The notes: a model not told the origin generated them from the sequence alone. 64,000 nucleotides of DNA from Pseudomonas bubulae (GCF_037023725.1 NZ_CP146077.1:1959001-2023000), one strand, 5' to 3'. Counted from the first letter of the stretch, positions 26,650-37,528 are shown. Numbers and translations are program-made.

Positions 26650-28404
26650 TCAAGATTCCTGTGCGATGGGCAGTGTCAGCGTGAATTGCGCGCCATCAAC
26701 GTGATTGCAAGCAGTCAGGCGACCACCGATTTCATGAACAATGGCGTATGACACCGCCAGGCCCAAGCCTAATCCATCGCCCACGGGTTTGGTGGTGAAG
26801 AACGGGTCGAAAATTTTACCCAAATATTCATCGGCAATTCCGCCGCCGCTGTCAGTGACGGTCAGGCGCCACAGTTGCTGGTCGGCTTCGATACGGATCT
26901 CAAGGTGTTTACGCGGTTTGTCGCCCATGGCGTCCAGGGCATTGCGCAGCAGGTTGATCAGTACCTGCTCCAGGCGAATTGCGTCGCCACGCACCCAGGC
27001 CGGACGCTGCAGATTGACGCGCAAGTCGATCTGTTCGTCCTTCAGGCGCGGCTCCAGCAGTTGCAGGGACTGATCCACCACATTAGCCAGATCCAGTTTT
27101 TCACGCAGGCCGCTGGGGCTTTGCCTGGCGTAGGTTTTCAGGTGGCCGGTGAGGGCGGCCATACGTGTGAGCATCTGCTCCAGGGGTTCCAGGGCTTTGT
27201 AGGCGTCATCGATACGACCGTGATCGAGCAACAGGCGCAAGGTCGCCAGCTGCATGCGCTGGGCGGTGAGGGGCTGGTTGATTTCATGGGCCAGCGCCGC
27301 TGACATTTGCCCCAGCGCCGCCAGTTTGGCGGATTGCACCAGGCCATCCTGGGCGGTGCGCAGATCCCGGGTACGGGCCTCGACCAGTTGTTCAAGTTCT
27401 GCCCGATTGCGCTGGCGCAAACGGGCGAGCCGCCAGCGCTGGAGTAAAAACAGCCCCAGAAATACCAGCGTCAGCCACAGGCCGATTGCCGCCAGGGCGG
27501 CATTGCGGCTGTCTTCGGCCGGTATTGCCGGGCGACGCAGCAAGTGCAGCGTCCAGCCCTCGATGTTCAGGGGTTGCGAGCCCCACAGGTAGTCAGCCTG
27601 GCCCTGCGGGCCATTGACGCGGCTCATGTAGCTGTTGTCACCAAAACTGTGCAAGGTCTGCGAGGTCATCAGCGTTAGCGGTTGCTTGTCGTATTGTCGC
27701 GTCACGCTGATGGCGCTGCGGTCGCGGTCGTTCAGCTCGCGCAGGTGGCGATAGCGCCAGCCGGGCTGATTGGCAATAAATACAATGTCCCGGTTGTCAC
27801 TGACCAGCAGCGTGTCGCTGCCGTGGCTCCACTCGCGCTCCAGTTCCGGAAACTCCAGTTTGACCACCATGGCGCCCAGAAACCGGCCGTCAGCACCCTG
27901 TACCGCGCTGGACATAAAGTAACCCGGTATGCCGCTGGTTACGCCCACGGCATAAAAGCTGCCGGTACCCTGGCTGCGTGTCTGGCTGAAATACGGGCGG
28001 AACGCGTAGTTGTGACCGACGTAACTATTGGACGTGTTCCAGTTGCTGGCGGCTACTGCCAGGCCGGTGCTGTCGAGCAACTCCAGTGTCGAAGATTGTG
28101 CTGCACCGTTGATACGTTCCAGCTTGCGGTTGAGCAGCGCCTGCACCTGCGGCGTCATGGGGTGCGCCAGTGCGTCCGACAACTCCGGGTCCAGTGCCAG
28201 TACGGCTGGCAGGGCGCGATAGCGTTCGATCACCGTGTACAGCGAATTGGCATACAGGCTCAATTGTTCAGGCCCGCGCCTGGCGCTCTCTTCCAGTGCG
28301 TGCTGTTTGGCCTGACGCATCGCCCAGCCGCCAGCCAGAATGGCTCCGGCCAGGATCAACAGGCAATACAGCGCCAGACGCAGGGCGCGAGACGTCACAG
28401 GCAT
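26650..28404 (-). CDS. DctB/MifS-type sensor histidine kinase
   Basis: The 584-residue protein starts at ATG 28404. Two membrane helices (about 8-30 and 301-323) flank a periplasmic double-PDC sensor of some 270 residues. A coiled coil, the phospho-accepting His373 in [16 protein letters not shown] and an ATPase domain ending [17 protein letters not shown] follow. DctB-type kinases sense dicarboxylates in the periplasm. It forms an operon with the sigma-54 response regulator just downstream. Confidence 0.9.
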   Translation of the reverse strand: MPVTSRALRLALYCLLILAGAILAGGWAMRQAKQHALEESARRGPEQLSLYANSLYTVIERYRALPAVLALDPELSDALAHPMTPQVQALLNRKLERINGAAQSSTLELLDSTGLAVAASNWNTSNSYVGHNYAFRPYFSQTRSQGTGSFYAVGVTSGIPGYFMSSAVQGADGRFLGAMVVKLEFPELEREWSHGSDTLLVSDNRDIVFIANQPGWRYRHLRELNDRDRSAISVTRQYDKQPLTLMTSQTLHSFGDNSYMSRVNGPQGQADYLWGSQPLNIEGWTLHLLRRPAIPAEDSRNAALAAIGLWLTLVFLGLFLLQRWRLARLRQRNRAELEQLVEARTRDLRTAQDGLVQSAKLAALGQMSAALAHEINQPLTAQRMQLATLRLLLDHGRIDDAYKALEPLEQMLTRMAALTGHLKTYARQSPSGLREKLDLANVVDQSLQLLEPRLKDEQIDLRVNLQRPAWVRGDAIRLEQVLINLLRNALDAMGDKPRKHLEIRIEADQQLWRLTVTDSGGGIADEYLGKIFDPFFTTKPVGDGLGLGLAVSYAIVHEIGGRLTACNHVDGAQFTLTLPIAQES

Positions 28405-28477
28405 GGTGGCAAACCGTTTGAACAGGGGCGCGCACGATAGCATGGCGGGCGTATCCCGCGGCCACAGGGCAACGGGG

Positions 28478-29203
28478 TCAGGCTTTTATCGCCACCACGC
28501 TGAGCAGTTGCCCGTCCAGCAGGCAAAACTGCGCATCCAGCTCACTGCCATGTTGCCACTCAGGTGACAAGTCGGTGAGCAGACGCAGGCGTACATGCCC
28601 TTGGGGGGTCCAGTTCAACACTTCGGCGTGTTCAAAGTAGAAGCGTTTTTGCACCAGCGGGTATAGCGCCTTGAACAGGCTTTCCTTGACCGAAAACGTC
28701 AAGGTGACCAGCAGCGCAATCTGATCTGCAGGCCCGGCGGCCATACGCACAAGCTCATCGGGAGTAAGGATTTCCTTGGCCAGGCGCCTGGCGCGTTCGA
28801 GACTGAGCAGGGTTTCCAGGTCGATACCCAGGGCCTGCCAGTCACGTTTAAAGGCTACCAGTGCCCCGGCGCGGCCGTTGCTGTGGGTGATGGCGCCGCT
28901 GATATGGTCTGGCCACACGGGCGCGCGGTCTTCACCCAGGCCGGGAGCCACGCAAGTGCCATCCAGTTGCCGCAGCGCTGCGCGGGCGCACAGGCGCCCG
29001 GCCAGAAATTCGGCTTGGCGTTTGGCCACTGAGCGTTGAATACTCGCAGGCATATCGATTGCACTGCGGGCAAAGTCGTCGTCTTCAAGCTGTGCCGGGA
29101 TAAAGTCTGTGCTCAGCCACACACTGGCGGGCAGGACCTCTGGCAAGGGCCAGTCGTCACGCAATGGCGTGCAGCAGGCAGGCAGGGCGGGGAGTCGGTT
29201 CAT
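28478..29203 (-). CDS. pcpS: 4'-phosphopantetheinyl transferase (Sfp type)
   Basis: The 241-residue protein starts at ATG 29203. The two Sfp signatures GIDLE (126-130) and FSVKESLFKA (170-179) bind Mg and CoA. PcpS is the only phosphopantetheinyl transferase of P. aeruginosa and activates both fatty-acid acyl carrier protein and siderophore synthetases. It is transcribed away from phoP, with 132 bases between them that carry a PhoP-box-like repeat. Confidence 0.93.
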   Translation of the reverse strand: MNRLPALPACCTPLRDDWPLPEVLPASVWLSTDFIPAQLEDDDFARSAIDMPASIQRSVAKRQAEFLAGRLCARAALRQLDGTCVAPGLGEDRAPVWPDHISGAITHSNGRAGALVAFKRDWQALGIDLETLLSLERARRLAKEILTPDELVRMAAGPADQIALLVTLTFSVKESLFKALYPLVQKRFYFEHAEVLNWTPQGHVRLRLLTDLSPEWQHGSELDAQFCLLDGQLLSVVAIKA

Positions 29204-29241
29204 GCCGGGCATTGTGCCGGGGCTTGGCCCGGCTGTGCAAT

Positions 29242-29258
29242 TGTTCAGAGTATGTTCA
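29242..29258 (+). promoter_or_regulatory. PhoP-box-like direct repeat upstream of phoP
   Basis: TGTTCA, five bases, TGTTCA gives an 11-base period. It matches the known PhoP box layout of two hexamers, (T/G)GTTTA-N5-(T/G)GTTTA, with C for the fourth T in each. It lies 77 bases before the phoP start codon and suggests autoregulation. Confidence 0.7.
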
Positions 29259-29335
29259 GGGCACACAACTTACTGTGTGGCTAGGCTGTATGGGACACAC
29301 GTCCTTCGAGACGCGGATTGGCTTGGGAGAGCGCG

Positions 29336-30013
29336 ATGAAATTGCTGGTGGTTGAAGATGAGGCGTTGCTGCGCCATCACTTGCAAACCCGTCTGACAGA
29401 AAGTGGCCATGTGGTCGAAGCGGTGGCCAATGCCGAAGAGGCGCTGTACCAGACCGAACAGTTCAATCATGACCTGGCGATGATTGACCTGGGTTTGCCG
29501 GGGCTCGGTGGCCTGGAACTGATTCGCCAGTTGCGTGCCCGGGGCAAGACGTTTCCGATCCTGATTCTCACCGCCCGTGGCAATTGGCAGGACAAGGTCG
29601 AAGGGCTGGCAGCGGGCGCTGACGACTATGTGGTCAAGCCCTTTCAGTTCGAAGAGCTGGATGCGCGGCTCAATGCCTTGCTGCGCCGCTCCAGTGGCTT
29701 TACCCAGCCGACGATAGTGGCGGGGGCGCTGGTGCTGGACATCAACCGCAAGCAGGCGGTGCTCGACGGCGAGCCGCTGGCGCTGACCGCTTATGAATAC
29801 CGGATTCTTGAATACCTGATGCGCCATCACCAGCAAGTGGTGGCCAAGGACCGACTGATGGAACAGCTGTACCCGGATGACGAGGAGCGTGATCCGAATG
29901 TGATCGAGGTGCTGGTCGGGCGCCTGCGACGCAAGCTGGAGGGGGCAAACGGCTTTAAGCCAATCGATACGGTGCGCGGCCTGGGGTACTTGTTTACTGA
30001 GCGCTGCCGATGA
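29336..30013 (+). CDS. phoP: Response regulator PhoP
   Basis: The 225-residue protein has an OmpR-type receiver plus winged helix. It opens MKLLVVEDEALLRHH and contains ILTARGNWQDKVEGLAAGAD and VEVLVGRLRRKLE-like text (IEVLVGRLRRKLEGANG), which I recall as matching P. aeruginosa PhoP. PhoP controls the response to low Mg2+ and cationic peptides. Its stop overlaps the phoQ start by four bases (ATGA). In P. aeruginosa phoP follows oprH; here pcpS is divergent and oprH is absent. Confidence 0.95.
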   Translation: MKLLVVEDEALLRHHLQTRLTESGHVVEAVANAEEALYQTEQFNHDLAMIDLGLPGLGGLELIRQLRARGKTFPILILTARGNWQDKVEGLAAGADDYVVKPFQFEELDARLNALLRRSSGFTQPTIVAGALVLDINRKQAVLDGEPLALTAYEYRILEYLMRHHQQVVAKDRLMEQLYPDDEERDPNVIEVLVGRLRRKLEGANGFKPIDTVRGLGYLFTERCR

Positions 30014-31356
30014 TTCGTTCGCTTCGCGTTCGATTGATGCTGGCGGCAACCCTGTTGGCCGTGTTGTTTATGCTGGCGCTGTTGCCGGCGATGCAGGGAG
30101 CGTTCAGTCTGGCGCTCAAGGACGCCATAGAGCAGCGCCTGGCGTCAGATGTCACCACGCTGATTTCAGCGGCAAAGATGGAAAAGAACCGCCTCAAGAT
30201 GCCGGCGTTGCTGCCCGATGAGCAGTTCGATCTGCCGGACAGTCGCCTGCTGGGTTATATCTATGACCGCGACGGGCACCTGGTGTGGCGCTCGCGGGCC
30301 ACTCAGGAAGAAACCATCAATTACCGGCCGCGCTATGACGGGCGCGGCAACGAGTTTGCAAGTATTCGCGAAGATAACGGCGAAGAGTTTTTTGTCTACG
30401 ACGTTGAGGTCAAGTTGCTCGGTGGCAAAAGTGCTGCCTTCAGCTTTGTCGCCCTGCAACCGATGCGCGAATACAACCGCACACTGGAAGGCCTGCGGGA
30501 AAATCTTTATCTGGGGTTCGGCGCAGCTTTGATTGTGCTGCTGGCATTGCTATGGATTGGTCTGACGTGGGGGTTACGTGCCTTGCGACGTTTGAGTCAG
30601 GAACTGGATGAAATCGAAACCGGCGAGCGCGACAGCCTCAGCGAGCAGCACCCGCGTGAGCTGCTGCGCCTGACCGGCTCGTTGAACCGCTTGCTGCAAA
30701 GCGAGCGCGAACAGCGTTCGCGTTATCGCGATTCCCTTGATGATCTGGCCCACAGCCTGAAAACCCCGCTGGCAGTTTTGCAGGGTGTGAGCGAAAGCAT
30801 GGCCCAGCGCCCAGCCGACCGTGAGCAGGCCTGGGTCCTGCAAAGCCAGATCGAGCGCATGAACCAGCAAATCGGCTATCAGTTGCAGCGTGCCAGCTTG
30901 CGCAAGAGTGGTCTGGTACGTCACCAGGTCGAACTGCTGCCGGTGGTACAGAGCTTGTGCAATACGCTGGACAAGGTCTATCGCGACAAGGGGGTCAAGG
31001 TCAGCTATGACATCCCTGAGCTGAGCCATGTGCCGATTGAGCAGAATGCCTTGTTGGAATTACTGGGCAACTTGCTGGAAAACGCCTACAGGCTGTGCTT
31101 GAGCCAGGTACGTATCAGTCTGCACCGTAACGTTCACGGCATTGAGGTCTGCGTCGAAGATGACGGTCCTGGAGTGCCGCCGGATCAGCGTGCGCGCATC
31201 CTGCAGCGCGGCGAACGGCTTGACCGCCAGCATCCGGGGCAGGGCATTGGTCTGGCGGTGGTCAAGGACATCATTGAAAGCTATGACGCCACCTTGACCC
31301 TGGAAGATTCCTCGTTGGGCGGCGCGGCGTTCAGGATTTATTTCCCGGCGGGCTAA
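30010..31356 (+). CDS. phoQ: Sensor histidine kinase PhoQ
   Basis: The 448-residue protein has membrane helices at about 9-29 and 166-189 around a periplasmic sensor. It has a HAMP-like linker, the His box LAHSLKTPLAVLQG and an ATPase domain with ENAYRLCL and GQGIGLAV. PhoQ senses Mg2+ and cationic peptides and phosphorylates PhoP. NYRPRYDGRGNEF and ASLRKSGLVRH agree with P. aeruginosa PhoQ as I remember it. It is translationally coupled to phoP. Confidence 0.95.
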   Translation: MIRSLRVRLMLAATLLAVLFMLALLPAMQGAFSLALKDAIEQRLASDVTTLISAAKMEKNRLKMPALLPDEQFDLPDSRLLGYIYDRDGHLVWRSRATQEETINYRPRYDGRGNEFASIREDNGEEFFVYDVEVKLLGGKSAAFSFVALQPMREYNRTLEGLRENLYLGFGAALIVLLALLWIGLTWGLRALRRLSQELDEIETGERDSLSEQHPRELLRLTGSLNRLLQSEREQRSRYRDSLDDLAHSLKTPLAVLQGVSESMAQRPADREQAWVLQSQIERMNQQIGYQLQRASLRKSGLVRHQVELLPVVQSLCNTLDKVYRDKGVKVSYDIPELSHVPIEQNALLELLGNLLENAYRLCLSQVRISLHRNVHGIEVCVEDDGPGVPPDQRARILQRGERLDRQHPGQGIGLAVVKDIIESYDATLTLEDSSLGGAAFRIYFPAG

Positions 31357-31398
31357 TCGACGAACCCTGGTAGCTGCTACGGGAGTACGTGGGGTTCA

Positions 31399-31453
31399 GG
31401 CGGATATCCGCCACCTTCTGCGTTTCAACACGCCCAATGGGCGGAATCCCGCC
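31399..31453 (+). promoter_or_regulatory. Paired palindromes upstream of dctA, candidate activator sites
   Basis: GGCGGATATCCGCC (31399-31412) is a perfect palindrome and GGCGGAATCCCGCC (31440-31453) is a close match; their centres are 41 bases apart, about four helical turns. They match the pair before kgtP and lie 80 bases before the -24 element. Binding by the DctD/MifR-type regulator is inferred. Confidence 0.68.
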
Positions 31454-31532
31454 AAACCCTGACCTGCAAAATATATAAGAATTTTCCTTCAAACTCAGGC
31501 GCCATGGGCTATTGCGCGGCATTTGCGCAATG

Positions 31533-31548
31533 TGGCCCACGGCTTGCA
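31533..31548 (+). promoter_or_regulatory. Sigma-54 (-24/-12) promoter of dctA
   Basis: TGGCCCA (31533-31539), four bases, TTGCA (31544-31548): GG and GC are exactly 12 bases apart. Transcription would start near 31559. An exact inverted repeat, ATTGCGC and GCGCAAT, lies immediately before it (31511-31531). Confidence 0.8.
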
Positions 31549-31679
31549 TTAAGTGCGAGAGGGCTGCCGTAAGAGCAGCCCCAAAAACAAATCCCTCCAA
31601 GTACAGGAGGGTTCGCGCTTTAGGTGTCACCAGTCTCAGACGGAATGATGATTGAGTGATGCACTTGAGGAACTTTGCA

Positions 31680-33014
31680 ATGACGACTCGTCAGCCACTG
31701 TACAAATCCCTGTATGTGCAAGTAATCGTAGCGATCGCTATCGGTATCTTGTTGGGCCATTACTACCCGGAAACCGGTGTTGCCCTCAAGCCGTTGGGTG
31801 ATGGCTTTATCAAACTGATCAAGATGGTCATCGCGCCCATTATTTTCTGTACGGTGGTGAGCGGTATTGCCGGCATGCAGAGCATGAAATCGGTCGGCAA
31901 GACCGGCGGCTATGCCTTGCTCTACTTCGAAGTCGTGTCGACTATCGCGCTGTTGATCGGCCTGGTCGTGGTTAACGTGGTTCAGCCTGGCGCAGGCATG
32001 CATATTGACGTGTCGACCCTGGATGCCAGCAAAATTGCCGGTTACGTGTCGGCAGGTGCAGACCAGAGCATCGTAGGCTTTATCCTCAACGTGATCCCGT
32101 CGACCATTGTTGGCGCCTTCGCCAATGGCGATATCCTGCAAGTGCTGATGTTCTCGGTGATTTTCGGTTTCGCCCTGCATCGCCTGGGTGCCTACGGCAA
32201 GCCGGTACTGGACTTTATCGATCGCTTCGCTCACGTGATGTTCAATATCATCAACATGATCATGAAGCTGGCGCCCCTCGGTGCGCTGGGCGCAATGGCC
32301 TTCACCATCGGCGCTTACGGCGTAGGCTCGCTGGTTCAGCTGGGTCAGTTGATGATCTGCTTCTACATCACTTGCGTGCTGTTCGTGCTGATCGTGCTGG
32401 GCGGTATTGCCCGCGCTCACGGTTTCAGCGTTTTGAAGCTGATCCGCTACATCCGTGAAGAGCTGCTGATCGTACTGGGTACGTCCTCGTCGGAATCGGC
32501 CCTGCCACGCATGCTGGTGAAAATGGAGCGCCTGGGCGCGAAGAAATCGGTAGTGGGTCTGGTGATCCCGACCGGTTACTCGTTCAACCTCGACGGTACT
32601 TCGATCTACCTGACCATGGCGGCCGTGTTTATCGCCCAGGCGACTGACACCCATATGGATATCACGCATCAGATCACTCTGTTGCTGGTGCTGTTGCTGT
32701 CGTCCAAAGGTGCTGCTGGCGTCACCGGTAGTGGTTTTATCGTACTGGCGGCAACCCTGTCGGCTGTAGGGCACTTGCCGGTAGCCGGTCTGGCGCTGAT
32801 CCTGGGTATCGACCGCTTCATGTCCGAAGCCCGCGCCCTGACCAACCTGATCGGTAACGCGGTAGCAACCCTGGTGGTGGCCAAGTGGGTCAAGGAACTG
32901 GACACCGACACCCTGCAAACCGAGCTGAACTCTGGCGGCCGTCCGCTGGAGGATACCCGTCCGCAAGATGATCTGGGTGTGGCTGAAGGCCCGGCCCCGG
33001 TGTTGCTCAAGTAA
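31680..33014 (+). CDS. dctA: C4-dicarboxylate transporter DctA
   Basis: The 444-residue protein starts at ATG 31680. It belongs to the glutamate transporter fold, with signatures [10 protein letters not shown] (re-entrant loop 1), [12 protein letters not shown] and the second loop [15 protein letters not shown]. DctA imports succinate, fumarate and malate with H+ or Na+. It is preceded by a sigma-54 promoter and followed by an intrinsic terminator, so it is monocistronic. DctB/DctD control of dctA is well established in other bacteria. Confidence 0.97.
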   Translation: MTTRQPLYKSLYVQVIVAIAIGILLGHYYPETGVALKPLGDGFIKLIKMVIAPIIFCTVVSGIAGMQSMKSVGKTGGYALLYFEVVSTIALLIGLVVVNVVQPGAGMHIDVSTLDASKIAGYVSAGADQSIVGFILNVIPSTIVGAFANGDILQVLMFSVIFGFALHRLGAYGKPVLDFIDRFAHVMFNIINMIMKLAPLGALGAMAFTIGAYGVGSLVQLGQLMICFYITCVLFVLIVLGGIARAHGFSVLKLIRYIREELLIVLGTSSSESALPRMLVKMERLGAKKSVVGLVIPTGYSFNLDGTSIYLTMAAVFIAQATDTHMDITHQITLLLVLLLSSKGAAGVTGSGFIVLAATLSAVGHLPVAGLALILGIDRFMSEARALTNLIGNAVATLVVAKWVKELDTDTLQTELNSGGRPLEDTRPQDDLGVAEGPAPVLLK

Positions 33015-33032
33015 GTTTGAGTGCATAAAAAA

Positions 33033-33056
33033 ACCCGTCTTCGGACGGGTTTTTTT
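33033..33056 (+). terminator. Terminator after dctA
   Basis: ACCCGTC (33033-33039), TTCG loop, GACGGGT (33044-33050), then a T run; an A run on the other side lets it also end sprT transcription coming from the right. Confidence 0.92.
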
Positions 33057-33064
33057 ATGCCTGC

Positions 33065-33559
33065 TCATTCGACCCGGGTCAGGCCGCTGAACACCAGGGG
33101 GTTACGGCAGCGTCGACACAGGTAGCCGCGGCCTTGTTTGACCAAAGCGTGACGCTGGGCCGAGAACGGGAAGTCGCTGTCAGGGCAGGGGCAACGGTAG
33201 ATATAGCGGGTGGCGCTGCGACGCTTGATGGCGTAGGTATGACAGCGATTGGGCGGCAGTTCGTACACCCCGCGCATGATTAATTGCCATTCTTCGCCGT
33301 GGGGCGAGATGCGCTCGCCAAACAGTTGATGGGCAACCAGGTGCGCCACTTCATGGGGGACGGTCTGCTTGAGGAAGTCTTCGCTGTTTTCACGGTACAG
33401 CTGCGGGTTGAAGCGCAGCAGGTTTTCATGCAAATGGGCGACCCCGGCTTTTTGCCCGCGCAGTTTGAAACTGACGACGGGGCGTTTGAAGGGGCGTTTG
33501 AAAAACACTTCGGCCTGTTGGAAACAGTCTTCGACGCGGGTATTGAGCAGCTCGGGCAT
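33065..33559 (-). CDS. sprT: SprT family zinc protease-like protein
   Basis: The 164-residue protein starts at Met 33559 (MPELLNTRVEDCFQQ), the length of E. coli SprT. It carries the zinc motif HEVAH (69-73) and a C-terminal pair of Cys pairs (CPCP and CRRC) likely to form a zinc ribbon. The group is related to SPRTN metalloproteases, but the bacterial role is unclear. A longer reading to 33694 would run back into the REP element, so I reject it. Confidence 0.9.
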   Translation of the reverse strand: MPELLNTRVEDCFQQAEVFFKRPFKRPVVSFKLRGQKAGVAHLHENLLRFNPQLYRENSEDFLKQTVPHEVAHLVAHQLFGERISPHGEEWQLIMRGVYELPPNRCHTYAIKRRSATRYIYRCPCPDSDFPFSAQRHALVKQGRGYLCRRCRNPLVFSGLTRVE

Positions 33560-33640
33560 GCGGTTCGGTTCTCCAGAGCCGGCGATTATGCCGCAAGCGC
33601 TGGGGTTGCGAACCTGTTGGCGCCCAATGGTCTTCATGAG

Positions 33641-33697
33641 CCCGTGGAAGCGAGCCTGATCGCGAACAGCAATCACGAGCAGGTTCGCTTCCACGGG
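33641..33697. repeat. REP palindrome, diverged copy
   Basis: CCCGTGGAAGCGAGCCTG and its near complement at the right end pair across a loop. It differs from the common form (GTGGAAGC for GTGGGAGC). It sits between the 5' end of sprT and the 3' end of the Yip1-domain gene. Confidence 0.75.
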
Positions 33698-33704
33698 TTG
33701 TGGC

Positions 33705-34307
33705 CTAGTTGGTGTAGATCGGCCCGACGCCCAGGCCCCAGACGATCACGGTGAATGCCATGATCGCCACCAGCACCACCAGGCCCACCGCCAGCACCGA
33801 GCTGGAAAACAGGAAGCCTTCGTCCGGGTCGATGCTCATAAAGGTAGGCAGGCCCACGTACAGCAGGTACACCGTGTAGCAAATGGCAGCGGTGCCCACC
33901 ATCATGCCCAGCCACATATGCGGATACAGCGCCGCCAGCCCGCCGATAAACAGCGGGGTGGCCGTGTAGGTGGCAAAGGCCACGCATCGCGGCAGGCTGG
34001 GTTGTGCATCGTAGGTACGGGCCATCCAGTGAATGAATGCGCCCATCACGGCCACGCCCACCAGCATGGCGGCGTAGGACAGCAGGGTCATCCACAGGGC
34101 GCTGTCCAGAGTCAGCATCACCGGCGCGCGGTTACCGATTACCCAGCCCACCTGGGTAGTGCCAATAAATGCAGAAATGGCTGGAATCGCTGCCAGAATT
34201 AACGTGTGCGTGAAATACATATGGCCGATGCTTTCTTCGGCATCACCACGGATTTCGCGCCACTCTTTATCGGGGTGGGTGAAAAGGCCCACAACGTGAT
34301 GGATCAT
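33705..34307 (-). CDS. Yip1-domain inner-membrane protein
   Basis: The 200-residue protein starts at ATG 34307. It opens MIHHVVGLFTHPDKEWREIR, a common start for bacterial YIP1-domain proteins, and then has five membrane helices. The function is unknown in bacteria. It is a single-gene unit; the 268-base gap to ttcA contains both promoters and nothing else I recognise. Confidence 0.87.
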   Translation of the reverse strand: MIHHVVGLFTHPDKEWREIRGDAEESIGHMYFTHTLILAAIPAISAFIGTTQVGWVIGNRAPVMLTLDSALWMTLLSYAAMLVGVAVMGAFIHWMARTYDAQPSLPRCVAFATYTATPLFIGGLAALYPHMWLGMMVGTAAICYTVYLLYVGLPTFMSIDPDEGFLFSSSVLAVGLVVLVAIMAFTVIVWGLGVGPIYTN

Positions 34308-34575
34308 GGCTGTCGCTCCTGTATAAGACGCATCGCCCCCAGTGGGACGCGTGCCGGTCGCGCAGCCAGAACGTATTGAGAAGCAGACAGGCGTGCGGCC
34401 TTGATGACAAGTATAGGAAACCTGCCGCCCCATAACCTCGGCTCCTTAGAGCTTATTGTGCTGTCAGAGGCGGTCTTATCGCATTGGCGTCTTTAGGCAG
34501 GCAAGGGGTTCGTTGACCGGGTATTTTTCGGTAAAATCCCCGGCTTTTGGTCTTAACTCGCGGAATTGAAGCGCT

Positions 34576-35400
34576 ATGGGCACTCACTCGGTCTCTCAAA
34601 TCAAACTCCAGAAACGCCTGCGTCGATTGACCGGTGAGGCAATTGCCGATTTCAACATGATCGAGCATGGCGACAAGGTGATGGTCTGCCTGTCGGGCGG
34701 CAAGGACAGCTACACCCTGCTTGATGTGTTGCTGCACCTGCAGAAAGTCGCGCCGATCCAGTTCGAGATCGTGGCCGTGAACATGGACCAGAAGCAGCCG
34801 GGTTTCCCCGAGGACGTGCTGCCGGCTTATCTAAAGTCGCTGGGTGTGGAATACCACATCGTTGAAAAAGACACTTACTCGGTGGTCAAGGAGCTGATCC
34901 CCGAAGGCAAGACCACCTGCTCGCTGTGTTCGCGCCTGCGTCGCGGCACCCTGTACACCTTTGCCGATGAAATCGGTGCGACCAAGATGGCACTTGGGCA
35001 TCATCGCGATGATATCGTCGAAACCTTCTTCCTCAACATGTTCTTCAATGGCAGCCTCAAGGCGATGCCGCCCAAGCTGCGCTCAGATGACGGGCGCAAT
35101 GTGGTGATTCGTCCGCTGGCGTACTGCAACGAGAAGGATATCCAGGCCTATTCCGACTGGCAGCAGTTCCCGATCATCCCGTGCAACCTCTGTGGCTCCC
35201 AGGAGAACCTGCAGCGCCAGGTGGTCAAGGACATGCTCCAGGAGTGGGACCGCAAGACGCCGGGCCGCACCGAGAGTATCTTTCGCAGCCTGCAGAACGT
35301 GATCCCGTCTCAGTTGGCGGACCGTAACCTGTTTGATTTCGCGAGCCTGAAGATCGACGAAAGCGCAACGCCGCGTTTCGTCAACCTGCTCAATCTGTAA
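34576..35400 (+). CDS. ttcA: tRNA 2-thiocytidine biosynthesis protein TtcA
   Basis: The 274-residue protein has the PP-loop SGGKDS (40-45) and conserved Cys115, Cys118 (CSLC) and Cys203 (with Cys206, CNLC) that hold the iron-sulfur cluster. TtcA thiolates cytidine 32 of some tRNAs using ATP. The Tag-like gene begins 20 bases downstream and is probably co-transcribed. Confidence 0.97.
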   Translation: MGTHSVSQIKLQKRLRRLTGEAIADFNMIEHGDKVMVCLSGGKDSYTLLDVLLHLQKVAPIQFEIVAVNMDQKQPGFPEDVLPAYLKSLGVEYHIVEKDTYSVVKELIPEGKTTCSLCSRLRRGTLYTFADEIGATKMALGHHRDDIVETFFLNMFFNGSLKAMPPKLRSDDGRNVVIRPLAYCNEKDIQAYSDWQQFPIIPCNLCGSQENLQRQVVKDMLQEWDRKTPGRTESIFRSLQNVIPSQLADRNLFDFASLKIDESATPRFVNLLNL

Positions 35401-35419
35401 ATTGCCGAGAGGAGAGGGC

Positions 35420-36091
35420 ATGCGCGACTACAAATGGCTGCACGAATACTGTCTGAACCGCTTTGGTTCGTCAGCCGCACTTGAAGCCCAATTGCCTGTC
35501 CCGAGAACTGCGGAACAGTTGCGCCATATCAGCGATGATCGCTACCTGTCGACCCTGGCCCTGCGGGTGTTCCGTGCCGGGCTCAAACACAGTGTGGTTG
35601 ATGTCAAGTGGCCGGTATTTGAAGAGGTTTTTTTCGGTTTCGACCCGGAGAAAGTCGTGCTGATGGGCGCCGAGCATCTGGAGCGGTTGATGCAGGATGC
35701 GCGGATCATTCGCCATCTGGGCAAGCTTAAAAGCGTGCCACGCAATGCCCAGATGGTGCTCGACATTGCCCACGAGTACGGCAGTTTTGGCGCGTTTATC
35801 GCCCAGTGGCCAGTGACTGATATCGTCGGTTTGTGGAAGTACCTGGCCAAGCATGGGCATCAGTTGGGTGGTTTGTCGGCTCCACGCTTTTTACGCATGG
35901 TTGGCAAGGACACCTTTGTGCCAAGTTATGACGTGGTGGCCGCGCTGAACGCGCAGAAGCTGGTGGACAAGGCACCCACCAGCCTGCGTGACCTGGCGAT
36001 TGTGCAGAACGCCTTCAACCAGTGGCACGCCGAAAGTGGCCGGCCGATGTGCCAGCTGTCACAGATGCTGGCGTTTACGGTGAATCACTAA
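35420..36091 (+). CDS. Tag-family (3-methyladenine glycosylase I-like) protein with divergent active site
   Basis: The 223-residue protein starts at ATG 35420 after GAGGAGAGGG. The central region (FEEVFFGFDPEKVVLMGAEH..., IIRHLGKLKSVPRNAQ) follows the Tag fold closely. In E. coli Tag the adenine-reading Glu38 lies in LEGQQAGLSW; here the aligned stretch is LRVFRAGLKH, with Arg49 in that place. The N-terminal Cys and His and the C-terminal Cys and His of the zinc site are not evident. The protein may have another base specificity or may not be a glycosylase. It forms a unit with ttcA. Confidence 0.8.
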   Translation: MRDYKWLHEYCLNRFGSSAALEAQLPVPRTAEQLRHISDDRYLSTLALRVFRAGLKHSVVDVKWPVFEEVFFGFDPEKVVLMGAEHLERLMQDARIIRHLGKLKSVPRNAQMVLDIAHEYGSFGAFIAQWPVTDIVGLWKYLAKHGHQLGGLSAPRFLRMVGKDTFVPSYDVVAALNAQKLVDKAPTSLRDLAIVQNAFNQWHAESGRPMCQLSQMLAFTVNH

Positions 36092-36110
36092 GCCGCCGAG
36101 CAACTTCAAT

Positions 36111-36163
36111 TGTGGGAGCGAGCCTGCTCGCGAAGGCCGTTCGCGAGCAAGCCCGCTCCCACA
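36111..36163. repeat. REP palindrome
   Basis: TGTGGGAGCGAGCCTGCTCG at the left and CGAGCAAGCCCGCTCCCACA at the right form a hairpin between two convergent genes, so it marks their shared 3' region. Confidence 0.88.
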
Positions 36164-36172
36164 ACAGCTGCA

Positions 36173-37528
<1,356 letters not shown>

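Noticed and set aside
31620-33068. 482-codon minus-strand frame opposite dctA
   Set aside because: His/Gln-rich shadow translation without domain or start signal; dctA on the other strand is certain.
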